Source: Dromaius novaehollandiae (Eukaryota; Chordata; Aves; Casuariiformes; Dromaiidae). From it: DNA of 64,000 nucleotides. Where the stretch lies: NCBI RefSeq assembly GCF_036370855.1, contig NC_088102.1:25773001-25837000 (forward strand), given 5' to 3'. The notes beneath the pieces were generated by a model. That model did not search any database. It saw only the letters and a program-made list of their open reading frames with translations, and was not told where the DNA came from. Position numbers and translations under genes: made by a program. Of this stretch, positions 33,401 through 44,337 are shown piece by piece (position 1 is the first letter of the stretch; each line of letters opens with the position of its first letter).

Positions 33401-34421
33401 CTGCTGCCACCTTCTCTGCCAGTCAGACTCCTCTCCAGATCTTCTGCAGGTGTTCTCACTACAGATGTGCTCCTAGTTTGGTTCCCAGTTTTCCATCTTC
33501 TCTCCTAATTACAAGAAATGAGTCTTGTGTATAGTACCAAAACTTGCAGTAAGATCAGCACCAGTGTTGTTTCAGAAACATTTGTGCTTTTGTGTTGCTT
33601 GCATGCTTCTGAAAACTTCAGCTTGCATGACTGCTTCTGGCCCCCTGGGTTTCTGCTGTGCTGCTTGAGACCTTGGTTGCTCCCTCTCTAGGTTTCCTCC
33701 TTGCTACATAAATCCCTGGACCAAACTAAAAGCAGTGTTTCCCTTCATCTGAACAATAAAGAGATGTTGGCATCCTGAACATGTTTGACACACATGAAAT
33801 GTCTTCTGACATTTGCCTTGTTCAGCTGCCTTAAATCCCCTTAAATTATACATGGATGGTGCAATGTCTAGACTGCACCTGCCTACGGAGATAGCAGGTG
33901 GCTCAGTGGAAGCAGCAGAGAGCAAGAGGATGCTGTAGCTCTAGCATGTCGCTGAAGACCTCTAAAGCAAAGTTACTCGGGGAGAGAGCTGTGCTTAAGA
34001 GTTAGTGATCGTGCTGGGTCCCTGTCTGCTCGCTAGCATTGCTTTGCTGTGCTCTTTCATTTGTAAAATTGGGTCGATCAGAAAATGTCAACCATGAAAA
34101 AGCCAAACTTTCTACTCTGCCTTGTGGCTGAAAGTCCTGGGGTTGGCGTCAGGGGATTTTTTCTTCATTATTATTTTTTTCTTTCCCTCTCTATGGGAGA
34201 CGTAAAGCGAGCTCCGGGAGGCGGTTTTAAAGCCCTGCGCGGAGGAGGAGAGAAGCGCCCGGGGGCCGCCCGCTGCCGCGGCCCCGGGCCGCCCTCCGCG
34301 GGGCTGGGCCGCCCGACGGCGCGGGCAGGGGGGCGGCGCCGCGGCGCTGGCTCCGGCGAGCGGCACGCGGGAGCCGCCGCTCCGCAGCCCGCGGCTCGGT
34401 GCTGCGCGGCCGGGGCGCCCA

Positions 34422-34454
34422 GGTGCGAGCGGCGCCCCGGTGCGAGCGGCGCCC
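34422..34454. repeat. 17-bp tandem duplication in NGB leader
   Basis: GGTGCGAGCGGCGCCC is present at 34422 and again at 34439 in the GC-rich DNA just upstream of the NGB start. Confidence 0.9.
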
Positions 34455-34567
34455 GCCGGGCATGTGACGGGGCGGCGGAGCGAGGGGGCGCGCGGGTCCC
34501 GGCGCCGGGCTGGCCGCGGCGGCGCTGCGGGGACCTCGGGCGGGAGCGGGAAGGTCCCTCCCCGGCC

Positions 34568-34671
34568 ATGGAGAGCGGAGCGCTGTCGCGCGCGCAGCGA
34601 GCGCTGATCCGAGAGAGCTGGCAGCGAGTGAGGGGCGACCCCGTGCAGCACGGCGCGGTCCTCTTCGGCAG
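34568..34671 (+). CDS. NGB: NGB exon 1 coding part
   Basis: It encodes [20 protein letters not shown] then [14 protein letters not shown], helix A to B, and ends in a split Arg codon before donor GTGAGC (phase 2, B12.2). Confidence 0.94.
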
Positions 34672-37600
34672 GTGAGCGACGGGCGGCCGCAGCAACAGGC
34701 GGCCCGGGCAGCGCGGGGCGCCGGCCGCGGGCTGCCCTCCTGCAGCGGCCCGGCGGGTGGGCTCTGTTTCTCGGGGAGAAACATTTTCCTTTGCTTGGCG
34801 ATGGCTCCTTACTGGCTCTGTTACCGGGCCTCTGTCCCTCTGGTTGGGGTTTGCAGTCAGGAGGGAGAAGCGTGGTGATGAAGCCCCTCTAACATTTAGC
34901 TGCAGCTGCCGTGGGGTGGAGATGTGGGGAAGGTCCTCTGCTTCGCGGCGCTTCTCGGCCCCTTGCTCTCCGCCCTGTGCGCTTCAGAACTTTGTTACAG
35001 GGAGATGGAGAAGACAAAGAGTGAAGGAAATAGGCAGCAGGCATGTTTTGTGCCTTTCTACACATTGATCCTGCTTGTTGTCACCAGGGAAGTATTTCTG
35101 TTGCTTGAAGAGCTGCATGTCTGCTCAACTCTGCGGAGTGTATCAAACTGACTTCCTAATTGCCTGTGACATGGCAATCTCCAGATCCAGGCAAAGACCT
35201 GGCCACTGGGGAGAAATTCAGTCCCAGAGCAAAGCATATGGTGTGACAGGGGTAATATCTGAAACCCAACTCCTTGTCTCCCCTAAGCAGATTAGTGTTT
35301 CAATTATGGGAAGAGAAAAAGGAAAAAATCCATGAGAAGTCATTTAAAAAGCACAGTCTAAGAGCTGATGACCAGCTCCTGGAAAGGGCCGTTGCTGACA
35401 TGAGCCAAACCTTGCACAGCAAAACTGTGACTGGTGAGAGCAATGCTTGAAAGTTTTAGCAAAGAGGCAAGGGACATGGTAGTTCAATGTGCAGAACATG
35501 AGGGTGAGAAGAGACCAGTTGTCTTGCTTGAATTCCCCATGGCCTGCAAAGATGACACCAGCCCATTAGATCTGCCTGAGCAGCTCCTATTGAGACCCAA
35601 ATGTGCATAGCATATGCTGGCAGGGCAGATTGAGAGGAAATAAACTGGGAGCTAGTAATGGTGTGGGAGAGTGGGGTGTTAGCACACCCCACCTTGCTGA
35701 AATTGGAAAGCTTGCAGACCTTCCCCAGACTGAACAGCCTTGGGACTCAAAAGGATCATGAAGTGTGAATAGGAAGAGTCAAGGTGACAAACAGGATTTT
35801 GGGGAGCAGGACCAGGCTGGGAAGAAGTCCAGTGGTCTGGGACTGCTCCTCAGGTGCCATAAACACATTGGAGACCTGGGATCTCAGGACCCCCTGCTCG
35901 AAATGGAGACTTTTTTGACTGTTGTTAACCTAGATTGCCCCAAACTAAGACTTTTCAGAACTACTGTGTCCTTTCCAGGTGGGGAGAGATCAGCTAATGG
36001 AAAGGAAGGCAGAGGGGGTCTGTGAGCATGTTGGTGAGAAGGTTATTCCCTGGAGTGAGGGGGACTCTGAAGAGAAAGTTGAGGAAGTGAGAAGATGGAG
36101 GTTTCTCTCTTGCTGTTGCAGGTTGTTTGAGCTGGACCCTGACCTGTTGCCCCTTTTCCAGTACAACTGCAAGCAGTTTGCCAGCCCTCAGGAGTGCCTC
36201 TCTGCCCCCGAGTTCCTGGATCACATTAGGAAGGTGAGAGAGGGGCCGCAGCATGGCTGGAGCACAGACCCCTGGGAGGAGGAAGCCATTCAGGCAGTGA
36301 CTCTGGGCCGTTGGATATCTGCCTCTGGGGAACGCATGGGAAGTCTCCTCCTGCCACGGCAACTGCAAGAAATTTCTCGCAGTAGCAGGAGGTAGTGCCA
36401 GGACAGAGTGCCTGAAAACAGCGGGGAGAGAACGAGGATGTGGGTTGTGCTGGATAAGAGTGCCGCGCTGACCCCCGTGCCCTCACCTCAGGGTGAATTC
36501 CCTCTTGTGAATGTTGGAAGCTACTTTCTTCTTTTACCACGTGTTTGTGTGTGAGCTTATTTCTGCAAAGAGGAGGATTGAAGTCCTCTGTTTGGCCGCA
36601 TGCTGAGCAGGAGGTGATGCAGAGCTGGGCAATGGGCAAGGCTCCTGTGGAGCCGCTTTTCTGGAGGGGCTCTTGGTGCAGCTGCAAAGGCAGAGTGCCC
36701 ACAGCACCTCTTGTTTAGCCTCTTGGGCAGTGCTGTGATATGCATTTGCCCTCCCTGGAACAGGGAGAGAGGATTGATGCTGATCTTGCAGGAGCTCGTA
36801 CACAGAAACAATTATACCCAATGCAGCAGAACCCCTTTCCTGAACCCTGAAATGCAGCCATGTGGGGCAGAGCAAGGCCTTGGTGTGGAAATGACTCCAT
36901 ACATTGTCAAGCTTCATCTTTAAGCCAGTTCAGTGTTTTGCCTGTCTTTATTCCTTGTAAGAGGCTATTTCTGGCTGTTCTCCTCTGATAGCTACAAGCT
37001 CTTTACTATTTTCCAGCCTCTGTTTGTCAGCCAAGTTAGGTCCATTTTTATTTCTGCCATTATTGCCTTGAGCTGAATTGCTCTTTGCTCCTGTTAGAGG
37101 TAATTTCCCTCTTGAAATTACAGAGCACAATTCTCTCACCCCTTGGCTTTGCCAAGCTAGCCATGCCACTGGCTTTAATCTCTTCTCCTAAACAGGTCCT
37201 CTCTTTTCCCTTCAACCCCCATTAACCCCTCTTGGCCCTGTTCGCATTTGACTCTGCATGCTCCTGGGAGACCACAATGTTACCTGCTTTGCCAGACAAG
37301 GTCTCTTGGCTGTACTACCCAGCCCGTCTTCACAAAATGCCTCGGTTGTCTTAGAATTGCAGTTGTCTTATTCACAATTGCACTATCCTGGTAACTTCTA
37401 GTTGCCCTATGACTGACCAGTGTTCCCAGCATCCTCTCTCCATCTTTCAAGAGGAATCTGTCCTGGACTGCCCAGCAGTTGTTCTGGGGTCGTAAAAACT
37501 GTAATGACTCCACCAGTGTTAAGTCTTAGCCAATTAGCTACTCTACCAAGGAGGTGGTTTACCCTCCTTTGGGACAATGAGGGCCCCGGTGAATCACCAG

Positions 37601-39580
37601 AGCTGTTTGCTGCAGCACCTCTAACCTTGGGAGGCTGTGGGGTGTGCTGCAGGCAGCGTGCCCCAGGTTGGGCCCAGCTCTGAGAGCTGAAGGGTTAGCA
37701 GAATCGGGAGGGGGAGCATGGGCCCCCTTGGCGTGCCTTTTCTGGAAGGAGGAGGGGATGGTCCTAGCAAGGGGGAAATTATGAGACATACTGCCTTGCA
37801 TGAGGACAGTTTCCCACTGGATGTGCTGGTATTCTGTCCAGCAGATCGTAACAGAGCAGAAGAAAGCAAAGGCATTTGCAGTGCTCGGAGGTGATAGTGA
37901 CTGTGAGGCTGAGAAGGGTGAAGCAGCAGGGTCAGCCTGTTCCTCTGGGTGGGCAGCAGAGCCTTGCCATTAATGCCATTCTGCCTGGCTGTGCTCCCAC
38001 AGGTGATGTTGGTGATTGATGCCGCTGTGAACCACTTGGAGAACTTACCGTGCCTGGAAGAATATCTCTGCAACCTTGGCAAGAAGCATCAGGCTGTTGG
38101 TGTGAAGGTTGAGTCTTTCTCGGTGAGGCATCCTCCTTCGCCCTGCTGCCTCGGTGGCTGTTTGTGCAGCCCTGTCTGCAGCACCGTCCTGCCCTGCCAC
38201 CAGGGGAGTGCCTGTGGCTGCTGCGACTCCCCCATATTTACTGGCTGGCTTCAGCTGGTTGGTGAGAAAGCTGGTGACCCAGCACAGCCCCCAAGCTGCC
38301 TATACCTGTGTGGTGACATTGGCTTGACTGGGGAAACCCTCAAGCTCATTTCACTGCCTGCCATCCCTCAGCAAGGCCAGGGAAAGAGGACAGAGGGGAT
38401 TGAGACATTTCCCCTGTTTGAGGAGGACAACCATTCAGTACATTGCGGTCCCTCCTGCAACATAGGGTTGCAGCCTCAGGTTTTGCTGTGGGTACTAGAT
38501 CATCAAACATTTTGGGCAAACCTCACAGTTCCTGGGAATGGGAATATCTGTTTCTGTACCTGCATTGGTGTGGGGTGTCTGAACCTCAGTCCCTGCATGT
38601 TCCTAAACATAATCCAGTGCTCCACACTCATCCCCTGCTTCCTCTGTAGCAGTAAGGCAGAAGTAGCCTTCATCTCAAACCCTTGCTTACTCCTCTCCTG
38701 CCACCCAGCAGGGGCAGAAATGCTGGCTAATGCAGTGGGGTAGGACAGGTTAAAGGAAAGGTTTCTAACCAACTCACAGCTCCTTCCTGATTCCACTAGT
38801 CCTCTTAAGGGTGAGCAGTGTCCACTTTAGGATGGTGATTTCCCCTCAACCCTGCGCTCAGCCATGTAGGTGAGGGAGGACCCCTCCAGGCAGGCCCAGT
38901 GGGGTTTTCTGCTCCATGAGGGCCAGGAGGAGGAGCACCCTGTGGGGAGACCCGAGAGGAGGTGAGGCAGGCTCTGAGCCTCAAGGCTGGGGTCTGATCC
39001 AGTCTCCTGACATGAGGGCATCATTCGCTTCTGCTGATCCACTGCTGTGCTAAGGGACTGTTCTGACTGCCTTCATCTGGGAGCTGTGGGGGATGGATAC
39101 GTACCTCTCCCCTGGCATTACATGCGTACATCCTTGCTTCTCTGCTGTGTCAACCCTTGCTCCCAGCCAGCCTGTGCTCCCCACTGACCTGGGGCAAGAG
39201 CCAGCACAGGGCGGGGGAAGGGGATGGTGTGGGCCAGCTCCTGAACAGGGGCCAGCCTTGCTCTGGGGCTCTTCCGAACAGCCAGAGAAGGGGGCGGCCT
39301 GGCTCTGCTGGCTGGGGGCGGGGGGAAGCAGCTGCCCCACAATGGGAGAAGTCCAAAAAAGTGGTGAAGCAAGAGAATGGGCTGAATATTGGCCCCTGAC
39401 GCTGAGCCTGATGCCCCCCTGTTTGGTTTGCAGACTGTTGGTGAGTCCTTGCTGTACATGCTGGAGAACTGCCTTGGCACTGCCTTCTGCCCAGATGTGC
39501 AGGAGGCTTGGACCAAACTCTATGATGCCGTGGTGAAAGCCATGCAACGTGGCTGGGATGCTCTCCCGGAAGGGGACTAG
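34568..39580 (+). CDS. NGB: neuroglobin
   Basis: Neuroglobin is a cytosolic six-coordinate haem globin of neurons and retina, linked to ligand binding and cell protection (family knowledge). Four exons (34568-34671, 36122-36233, 38003-38122, 39434-39580) join to 160 residues ending at TAG 39578-39580. Introns fall at B12.2, E11.0 and G7.0, the neuroglobin pattern. Against human numbering plus five, I see Phe47 (CD1), distal His69 (E7), proximal His101 (F8), Tyr49, Lys72 and the cysteines Cys51, Cys60 and Cys125. The start is chosen because GCCATGG is a strong Kozak context and the length then suits the family (human 151). N- and C-termini are slightly longer than human. The reading frame stays open upstream to an ATG at 34085. 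Neighbours POMT2 and TMEM63C match human synteny. Confidence 0.97.
36122..36233 (+). CDS. NGB: NGB exon 2
   Basis: The acceptor is TGTTGCAG and the donor is GTGAGA. It encodes [20 protein letters not shown], then [14 protein letters not shown], with Phe47, both CD/D cysteines and distal His69. It ends in phase 0 at E11.0. Confidence 0.96.
38003..38122 (+). CDS. NGB: NGB exon 3
   Basis: The acceptor is CTCCCACAG and the donor is GTGAGG. It encodes [20 protein letters not shown] then [20 protein letters not shown], holding proximal His101. Both ends are in phase 0. Confidence 0.96.
39434..39580 (+). CDS. NGB: NGB exon 4 coding part
   Basis: The acceptor is GGTTTGCAG. It encodes [18 protein letters not shown], then [20 protein letters not shown] and LPEGD with TAG. 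Cys125 matches human Cys120. The tail after GWD is longer than in human. Confidence 0.95.
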   Translation, partial: TVGESLLYMLENCLGTAFCPDVQEAWTKLYDAVVKAMQRGWDALPEGD

Positions 39581-41355
39581 ATCCTGCAAGTCTTTCCCAT
39601 CCCTAATCTCCCAGCAACCCTGCACAAGGGAAGCTCTCTCTGCCTCTCTCTCTCTGCTTTTCTCTGTGCACCAGCCTATCTCTGTCTCTTCTAGTCATGC
39701 GCGCTTCAAGGCTCTCTCAGTAATTTGCCTCGGTTTGACATGACCACATCTCTGTCTTTGCTAATGGCTGACAGGGTATTTCTCTGCAGCAAAGCGTAGG
39801 AGTGACGCAGCACAGATATGTCAACCTGCTCCAAGTTCCCTTGGGCTAGCTGGAGCATCATCACCAGTGTCTATATTCTGGTTTTCAGCTGGCTTCCCTG
39901 TTTTTGGTACCCACCATAGCTCAGTAGCGTAGGCCTCTTGGGCTTCTCCACACTGGAGTGTGCCCAGCTGCAGGGCTCTTATTTGCCATGTTCGAGATGT
40001 GCCACATCTGTCACAGTTCACTCCTCAGGTGCTGTTGTGCCTGGTTTTGCTGTGTAGGCGATGGCTAATTTGGCTCCCTGCAGAAGTAGGGACAGCTGGG
40101 CTGCAGGCGTTTTGGCCAGCAGGTATGGTGGGAACTGGCCACGTAGTGCAGCTGTCCTCCCCTAAACTTGCAATGTGCCTCCCCCCCGCCCCCCATTCTT
40201 TTCACCCAAGCATTCTCACAGCATCACTCCTGGACGATTAATCCTGGTGATCTCTTCTGCCCTGCCTCTCTCCTAGATGGGATCCAAGGCTTTTGCTTGC
40301 GTAAGGTTGGTCACAACTCAGTGTTTTTCCTAGGGGTGTTTCAAACAGTGGGAATATGTTAATCCCAAGGTAAGCCTGCTTTTAACAGGCCTGGGATGCT
40401 GGCTGGCAGGATTTGTGTTGGCTTGGCCATTTATTTTAACCTGAGAGCCAGCTGAAATGAAGCAGCAGTGGCACCTATTTAAAATGCTGTGTGTAAAGGA
40501 GAAGAGAGTGAGGTAGCTACAAGAAAAGCTGTCCTAGAATAAAAACGAAGGTGCAACCATTGCAGGTCTTGCTCAGAAGAAGCATAGCTGGAATTTCTCT
40601 GCTGATGTTTACAGGAGTTGGAGTGTGCCCCAGCTGCACATAATGTGCATTTGCAGAGCTTCCTTACCCTTAAGTAATAACTCTCAGCCATCCCTGAGAC
40701 ATGCCCACTTTGGAGGGGAGCAAGGCACCTGATTAGCAGTGTGCAGCAATGCTGTTTTAGACCAGGAGTAAAGAAACACTGTCTGCCAGATGAAATCCAA
40801 GGCAGAGGGCCATGGCAGAGCCTGCTTACCCAACGTGTGCGATGCTCATCGCAGCCTACGATGCTCACCACGGCAACTCTCCTCTCCTACCCACTCAGCG
40901 GTGCTGGGCTCCACTTTGGGTGAGGGCTTCCTCACCCAGTGCTGTCTCCATCAGCGGGACTGACTGCACACTGGCGTTTTCTCGGTTTTGCTCCAGACCA
41001 GTCAGGGATACAGGGAGTGTCGCTGGGTGGAGGTGCTGGCTGCGGCACTGTCAGAGGTTCAGGAATGGGACTGTCCCATCTGGAGCCCTGTTCTGGAGGC
41101 ATCAGCCCTTAGCATCACAGCGGGAGACCTTTCGGTTGTGTGTGACAAGTAGACAGATATGTCATGGATCGTGTGCGTGTGTGTGTATTACTGCACCAAA
41201 TGAACCCCTCTTCCTCCAGCTTTCCCAGCTCCTTGACTTCCTCTCTTCTGTGCCATGTTCTGTGTAATTCCTAAGAGAAACAAACTAGTCTGTGTGCCTC
41301 TTACACCCATCTATACTATTTAATAAAGAACAGCATTGAGGCTGTGCCCTGTCTG
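39581..41355 (+). other. NGB: NGB 3' UTR (predicted)
   Basis: Non-coding sequence from the stop to just past the AATAAA at 41332. It holds a CT-rich microsatellite near 39630-39665, a C-rich run at about 40183-40195 and an earlier AATAAA at 40538. The extent is inferred from the signal only. Confidence 0.6.
41332..41337 (+). terminator. NGB: likely NGB polyadenylation signal
   Basis: AATAAA in a TATTTAATAAAGAACAGC context about 1.75 kb after the stop, followed by GCTGTGCCCTGTCTGCAG, a plausible cleavage and GU-rich zone. AATAAA at 40538 is an alternative. Confidence 0.6.
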
Positions 41356-42149
41356 CAGCTTTATGTTTATTTTAATACAAAAGGCTGGAGCAAGCTACAG
41401 AAGGGATGACAGAGGGGGGTTTACCAGTTTTATGACAGCACTAACCTTGGAGGTATCGGGCACTGGGAGTGTTTGTGTAGTCTTACTTGACTGTACCGTA
41501 AGAAGGCATTCAGCATCAAATGTCTGTTGGGAGCTTTCATGTGCATTAATTGAATGGGTGAGCTGCTGTGTGGTTAACAAAGGTGCCTTTTACTAATCGC
41601 TTATTACCCTTTGAGTTTAATAGACTCTAATGGGATTAGAGTTTTAAGCAATCAGCCTAAAAAACCCCCATCCCTTCTCAGTTGTTCAGCTGCTCTTTTT
41701 GTTTCATGAGATAGCATTGGCTCACTCATTTCCAGGCCACCCGGAGCCCAGGTGTGGCCTGCAGCAGTGGAGCAGAGCACTGCAGTGAAGTCCTGTCCCA
41801 GCTCGGCACAGTGGCCCCTCTGCGAACCAGGCTGCAGAGCAGGCCCCAGCGGTGTCCGCCCCGGATGCCTGTCCAAGGGCGGTGGTACGGCTAGGTCCTG
41901 CCTGGCCCCAGGGCAGCTGCTACCCCCTTCCCAAGGGATGGTCTAGCTTTGCCACTGTGTCCTCCAGCACTAGGAGAGCCAAGGCACTTGGCACTGGAGA
42001 GTGAAGGTCCCTAGAAGGGGAGCCAGTGCTGGGTTTCTGATACCTCCTGAGAGCTGGAAAGCCCAGCCCTGCCATGGAAAAGCATGGTGAGTGTCCTGGG
42101 AAAGCTGCTTTGCTCTGCCTTGGTCCCATTTAGACATTGTTTGCAAGGC

Positions 42150-42163
42150 GGGGGGGGGGGGGG
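42150..42163. repeat. G14 homopolymer
   Basis: Fourteen consecutive G residues, about 85 bp before the alternating purine-pyrimidine tract. Confidence 0.9.
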
Positions 42164-42246
42164 TGCAGGGGGTGTTCTGCCCCATGGAGGCTTGCAGGGT
42201 AATGTGTGATGGGCTGCAAAGGGCAAGCAAAGCAATGGAGGCCTAA

Positions 42247-42319
42247 GCGCGTGCACGCACGCACACATGCACGCGCACGCACACACGCACGCACACGCAC
42301 ATGCACACACACACACACA
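42247..42319. repeat. 73-nt perfectly alternating purine-pyrimidine tract (GC/AC)
   Basis: Every step from 42247 to 42319 alternates purine and pyrimidine, using GC, AC and a few GT or AT steps. The tract starts CpG-rich and ends in pure AC. Such sequences favour Z-DNA. Confidence 0.95.
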
Positions 42320-43318
42320 AAATCCTCTCCATGGTTCATTGCTAAAAAAAAAACTTAGTAGGTCTTCCTGGTCCAGTCTACAGGGTGCAAACTCAGGGCT
42401 GTCAGTGGGATCTGCAACCCCAGCACTGCTGGAAGGGTCAGAGCGACAGTCCCCAGGTGCACCCTGATTTGCCGTCGCTGGCTCCCAGCACCAGCCTGGA
42501 GGTTTGCTATGGCTCCCAGAAACGATTCCTGTGTCGCAGCAAGGCTCTGCGCTGCTGCCTGGCGGGGATACTCCCCGCGCTGCTGGCCCCAGGCGGCTCG
42601 CGCAGCGGCGCGGCACAGTGCGAGAGGTGATGTGATTCCTCGGCCCCAGCTGTGAGACACTTTCGCATGCAAAGGCTGTAATCAGGTGAGTGGGTTTCTG
42701 AGGGCCTCAGTGCCCAAATGCACTGAGTAATGGTGCTTACACAACCTCATTACGCTGTGACGAGCTTCTCGCAGAGCGAGGGCTGTGAGAACCATGAGCT
42801 GGGCAGGGGGGGAGGCAATCAGAAGCCTGACTTGCAGCAAGGCCCCCCTCCTTCTGCTCCCAGGCATCAGCCAAGCCTCAAATGTAGCTGGACTACCTCT
42901 AATTACAAAAAGTGAGTGAGCGTGTGTGGGGCTTTTAAATTTTGCACCCAAACTCAAGCCCCCTCCTTCGGCGATGCGCGAGGCTGGTGGGAGCAGTGCT
43001 GACCCCGTCCGTGGGAGCTTCATGGGGCTGGGAAGGAGGGCCTCACTGCGTTCAGCCCTGCGCTGGTGAAATGCAGGAATTTGGGTATAAAGTGTGTGTT
43101 TTGGGGAAAGGGAGGGAGGAGCAAAAGCATGCTGTCTGCTCAAATGCCTAGAAAGAGGCACCCAAAATGGCATCTGCTCCTCATAAAGGCTCCCTGAGAG
43201 GGAAGATGCAGCCAGCAAGTCACCTGTGTCGCCTCCCTGGGCTTGCTGGCAGGCACTTCAGCCTCAGGACTCTTTCCTTGCCAAAAGGGAGCCCTGAGAG
43301 CTGCTGGCCACCCTCCTG

Positions 43319-43334
43319 CCCCCCCCCCCCCCCC
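43319..43334. repeat. C16 homopolymer
   Basis: Sixteen C residues on the + strand in the convergent spacer; a shorter C11 run follows at 43463-43473. Confidence 0.9.
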
Positions 43335-44207
43335 GGCTACATGTGCCCCTGTGCTGGTGTCCTGGGCCACCTGCCCCAGCCCAGGGAGCTGAGGACACCC
43401 CTGCCGCCTGTGTCCAGGGGCAAGGCTGGGCCCCTGCCATTCCCTGAGGTCAGTGCAACACGCCCCCCCCCCCACCTTCTTGTTAAAACAGTGATCCCAG
43501 GAGAGGTGGGAGCTGCCAGGGGCAGGCGAGCCCTGTGGGCAGAGGCTGGCTGCAGGCAGCTTGGCTCCCGGCTCACAGGGGTGGCGGGGAGCTGCTCTCC
43601 GGGGCTCCTGGCAGGGGGCTGTGAGCCAGGAGGGGGCCCTGCAGTGGCCCTGCTGTGTCCCCCGTCCCCCCCTCCCCCCCGGCTCCTGGCAGAGGAGGCA
43701 CGTGTGTGCCCCACACAGCAGGGTGACAGGGCTGCTTTTGCCCTCCAGCACTGCAGCTTTTCCCTGCGGCTGCCAGGCGGGTAGGGGCCGAGGGTGCTGG
43801 CTGGTTGGGCTGGGCGGCTGTGCTGGGTGAGCGCTCCGGGCGCATGCAGCACATGCACCCCTCGCTGCAGCCCTGCCGAGGGCCCCTCTCTGGCTGGGCA
43901 GAGGGCGACGGAGGTTTTGCCCATCAGCCCAGGGAGCAGCAGCCGTGCCCAGCTGTGGTACTGGCTGCAGGTGCTGGCTTGGACTCCCTGCTCTCTTAGA
44001 AGAACAAAAAAACAAAACAAAACAAACAAACACCAAAAAAACCCACCTCCAGGGCTTGCTTTCGTGGGGATCGCAGTGGCGGCAGGGCCATGGGAAGGGG
44101 CCTGTTTGGGGGGGGGGGAGCTGTCATAGGGGGTCCCCTCCACTGCAGGGCAGCTGGCCGGCAGCCTGCTGGTCCTGCAAGCAGTAGCCAGTCAGTAGCC
44201 AGCCATA

Positions 44208-44295
44208 CCCCCCCCCCCCCCCCCCCCGGCAGTCTCTGCTGCCTGACACTGTGCGGGACACACAGGGTGGGGGGGGGGGGGGGGGGGGGGGGGGG
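44208..44295. repeat. C20 ... G27 inverted homopolymer pair
   Basis: C20 at 44208-44227 and G27 at 44269-44295 face each other across 41 bp, forming a potential long G:C hairpin or separate G-quadruplex and i-motif structures. The pair lies just beyond the TMEM63C polyadenylation signal on the - strand. Run lengths may be affected by sequencing. Confidence 0.85.
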
Positions 44296-44331
44296 CGTGA
44301 CAACTCCAGGCCAGTGGCTGGGTGAAGTCAT

Positions 44332-44337
44332 TTTATT
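44332..44337 (-). terminator. TMEM63C: candidate distal TMEM63C polyadenylation signal
   Basis: TTTATT on the + strand is AATAAA on the - strand, about 3.4 kb after the stop. The C/G runs lie immediately downstream. Confidence 0.5.

Larger units (their letters stand above)
25101..34080. other. intergenic region between POMT2 and NGB
   Basis: Nearly 9 kb without an exon that I can support. It contains the tandem duplication at 25552-25617, a probable decayed CR1 piece at 27100-27370, A39 at 27524-27562 and T25 at 30449-30473. The open frames here show no family resemblance and their lengths fit chance. Regulatory elements could be present but cannot be seen by eye. Confidence 0.6.
34200..34720 (+). 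promoter_or_regulatory. NGB: CpG-island promoter of NGB
   Basis: This stretch is far richer in G+C and CpG than its flanks and covers the 5' leader, exon 1 and the first donor of NGB. GC-box cores GGGCGG occur at 34331 and 34470. No TATA box is evident. A 17-bp tandem repeat (GGTGCGAGCGGCGCCCC) starts at 34422 and 34439. The transcription start cannot be placed from sequence alone. Confidence 0.75.
34672..39433 (+). other. NGB: NGB introns
   Basis: The three introns are 34672-36121, 36234-38002 and 38123-39433. I see no repeat element or further exon in them. Open frames here only read through the splice donors. Confidence 0.7.
41356..44331. other. convergent intergenic spacer NGB / TMEM63C
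   Basis: About 3 kb between two facing 3' ends. No gene is supported. It carries the alternating purine-pyrimidine tract at 42247-42319 and the C or G runs at 42150, 43319, 43463, 44108, 44208 and 44269. The long open frames here come from GC-rich composition. Confidence 0.65.

Noticed and set aside
34112-34784. Three long - strand frames of 174-185 codons
   Set aside because: They are antisense to the NGB CpG island and consist of Arg/Ala/Pro/Gly-rich sequence expected from composition.
37949-38743. 264-codon + frame over NGB exon 3
   Set aside because: It is the exon 3 frame reading through the splice donor into the intron; only 38003-38122 is coding.
43140-44036. 298-codon open frame on the - strand, with overlapping long frames on both strands
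   Set aside because: Very GC-rich DNA suppresses stops in all frames. The product is low complexity and crosses C or G runs.
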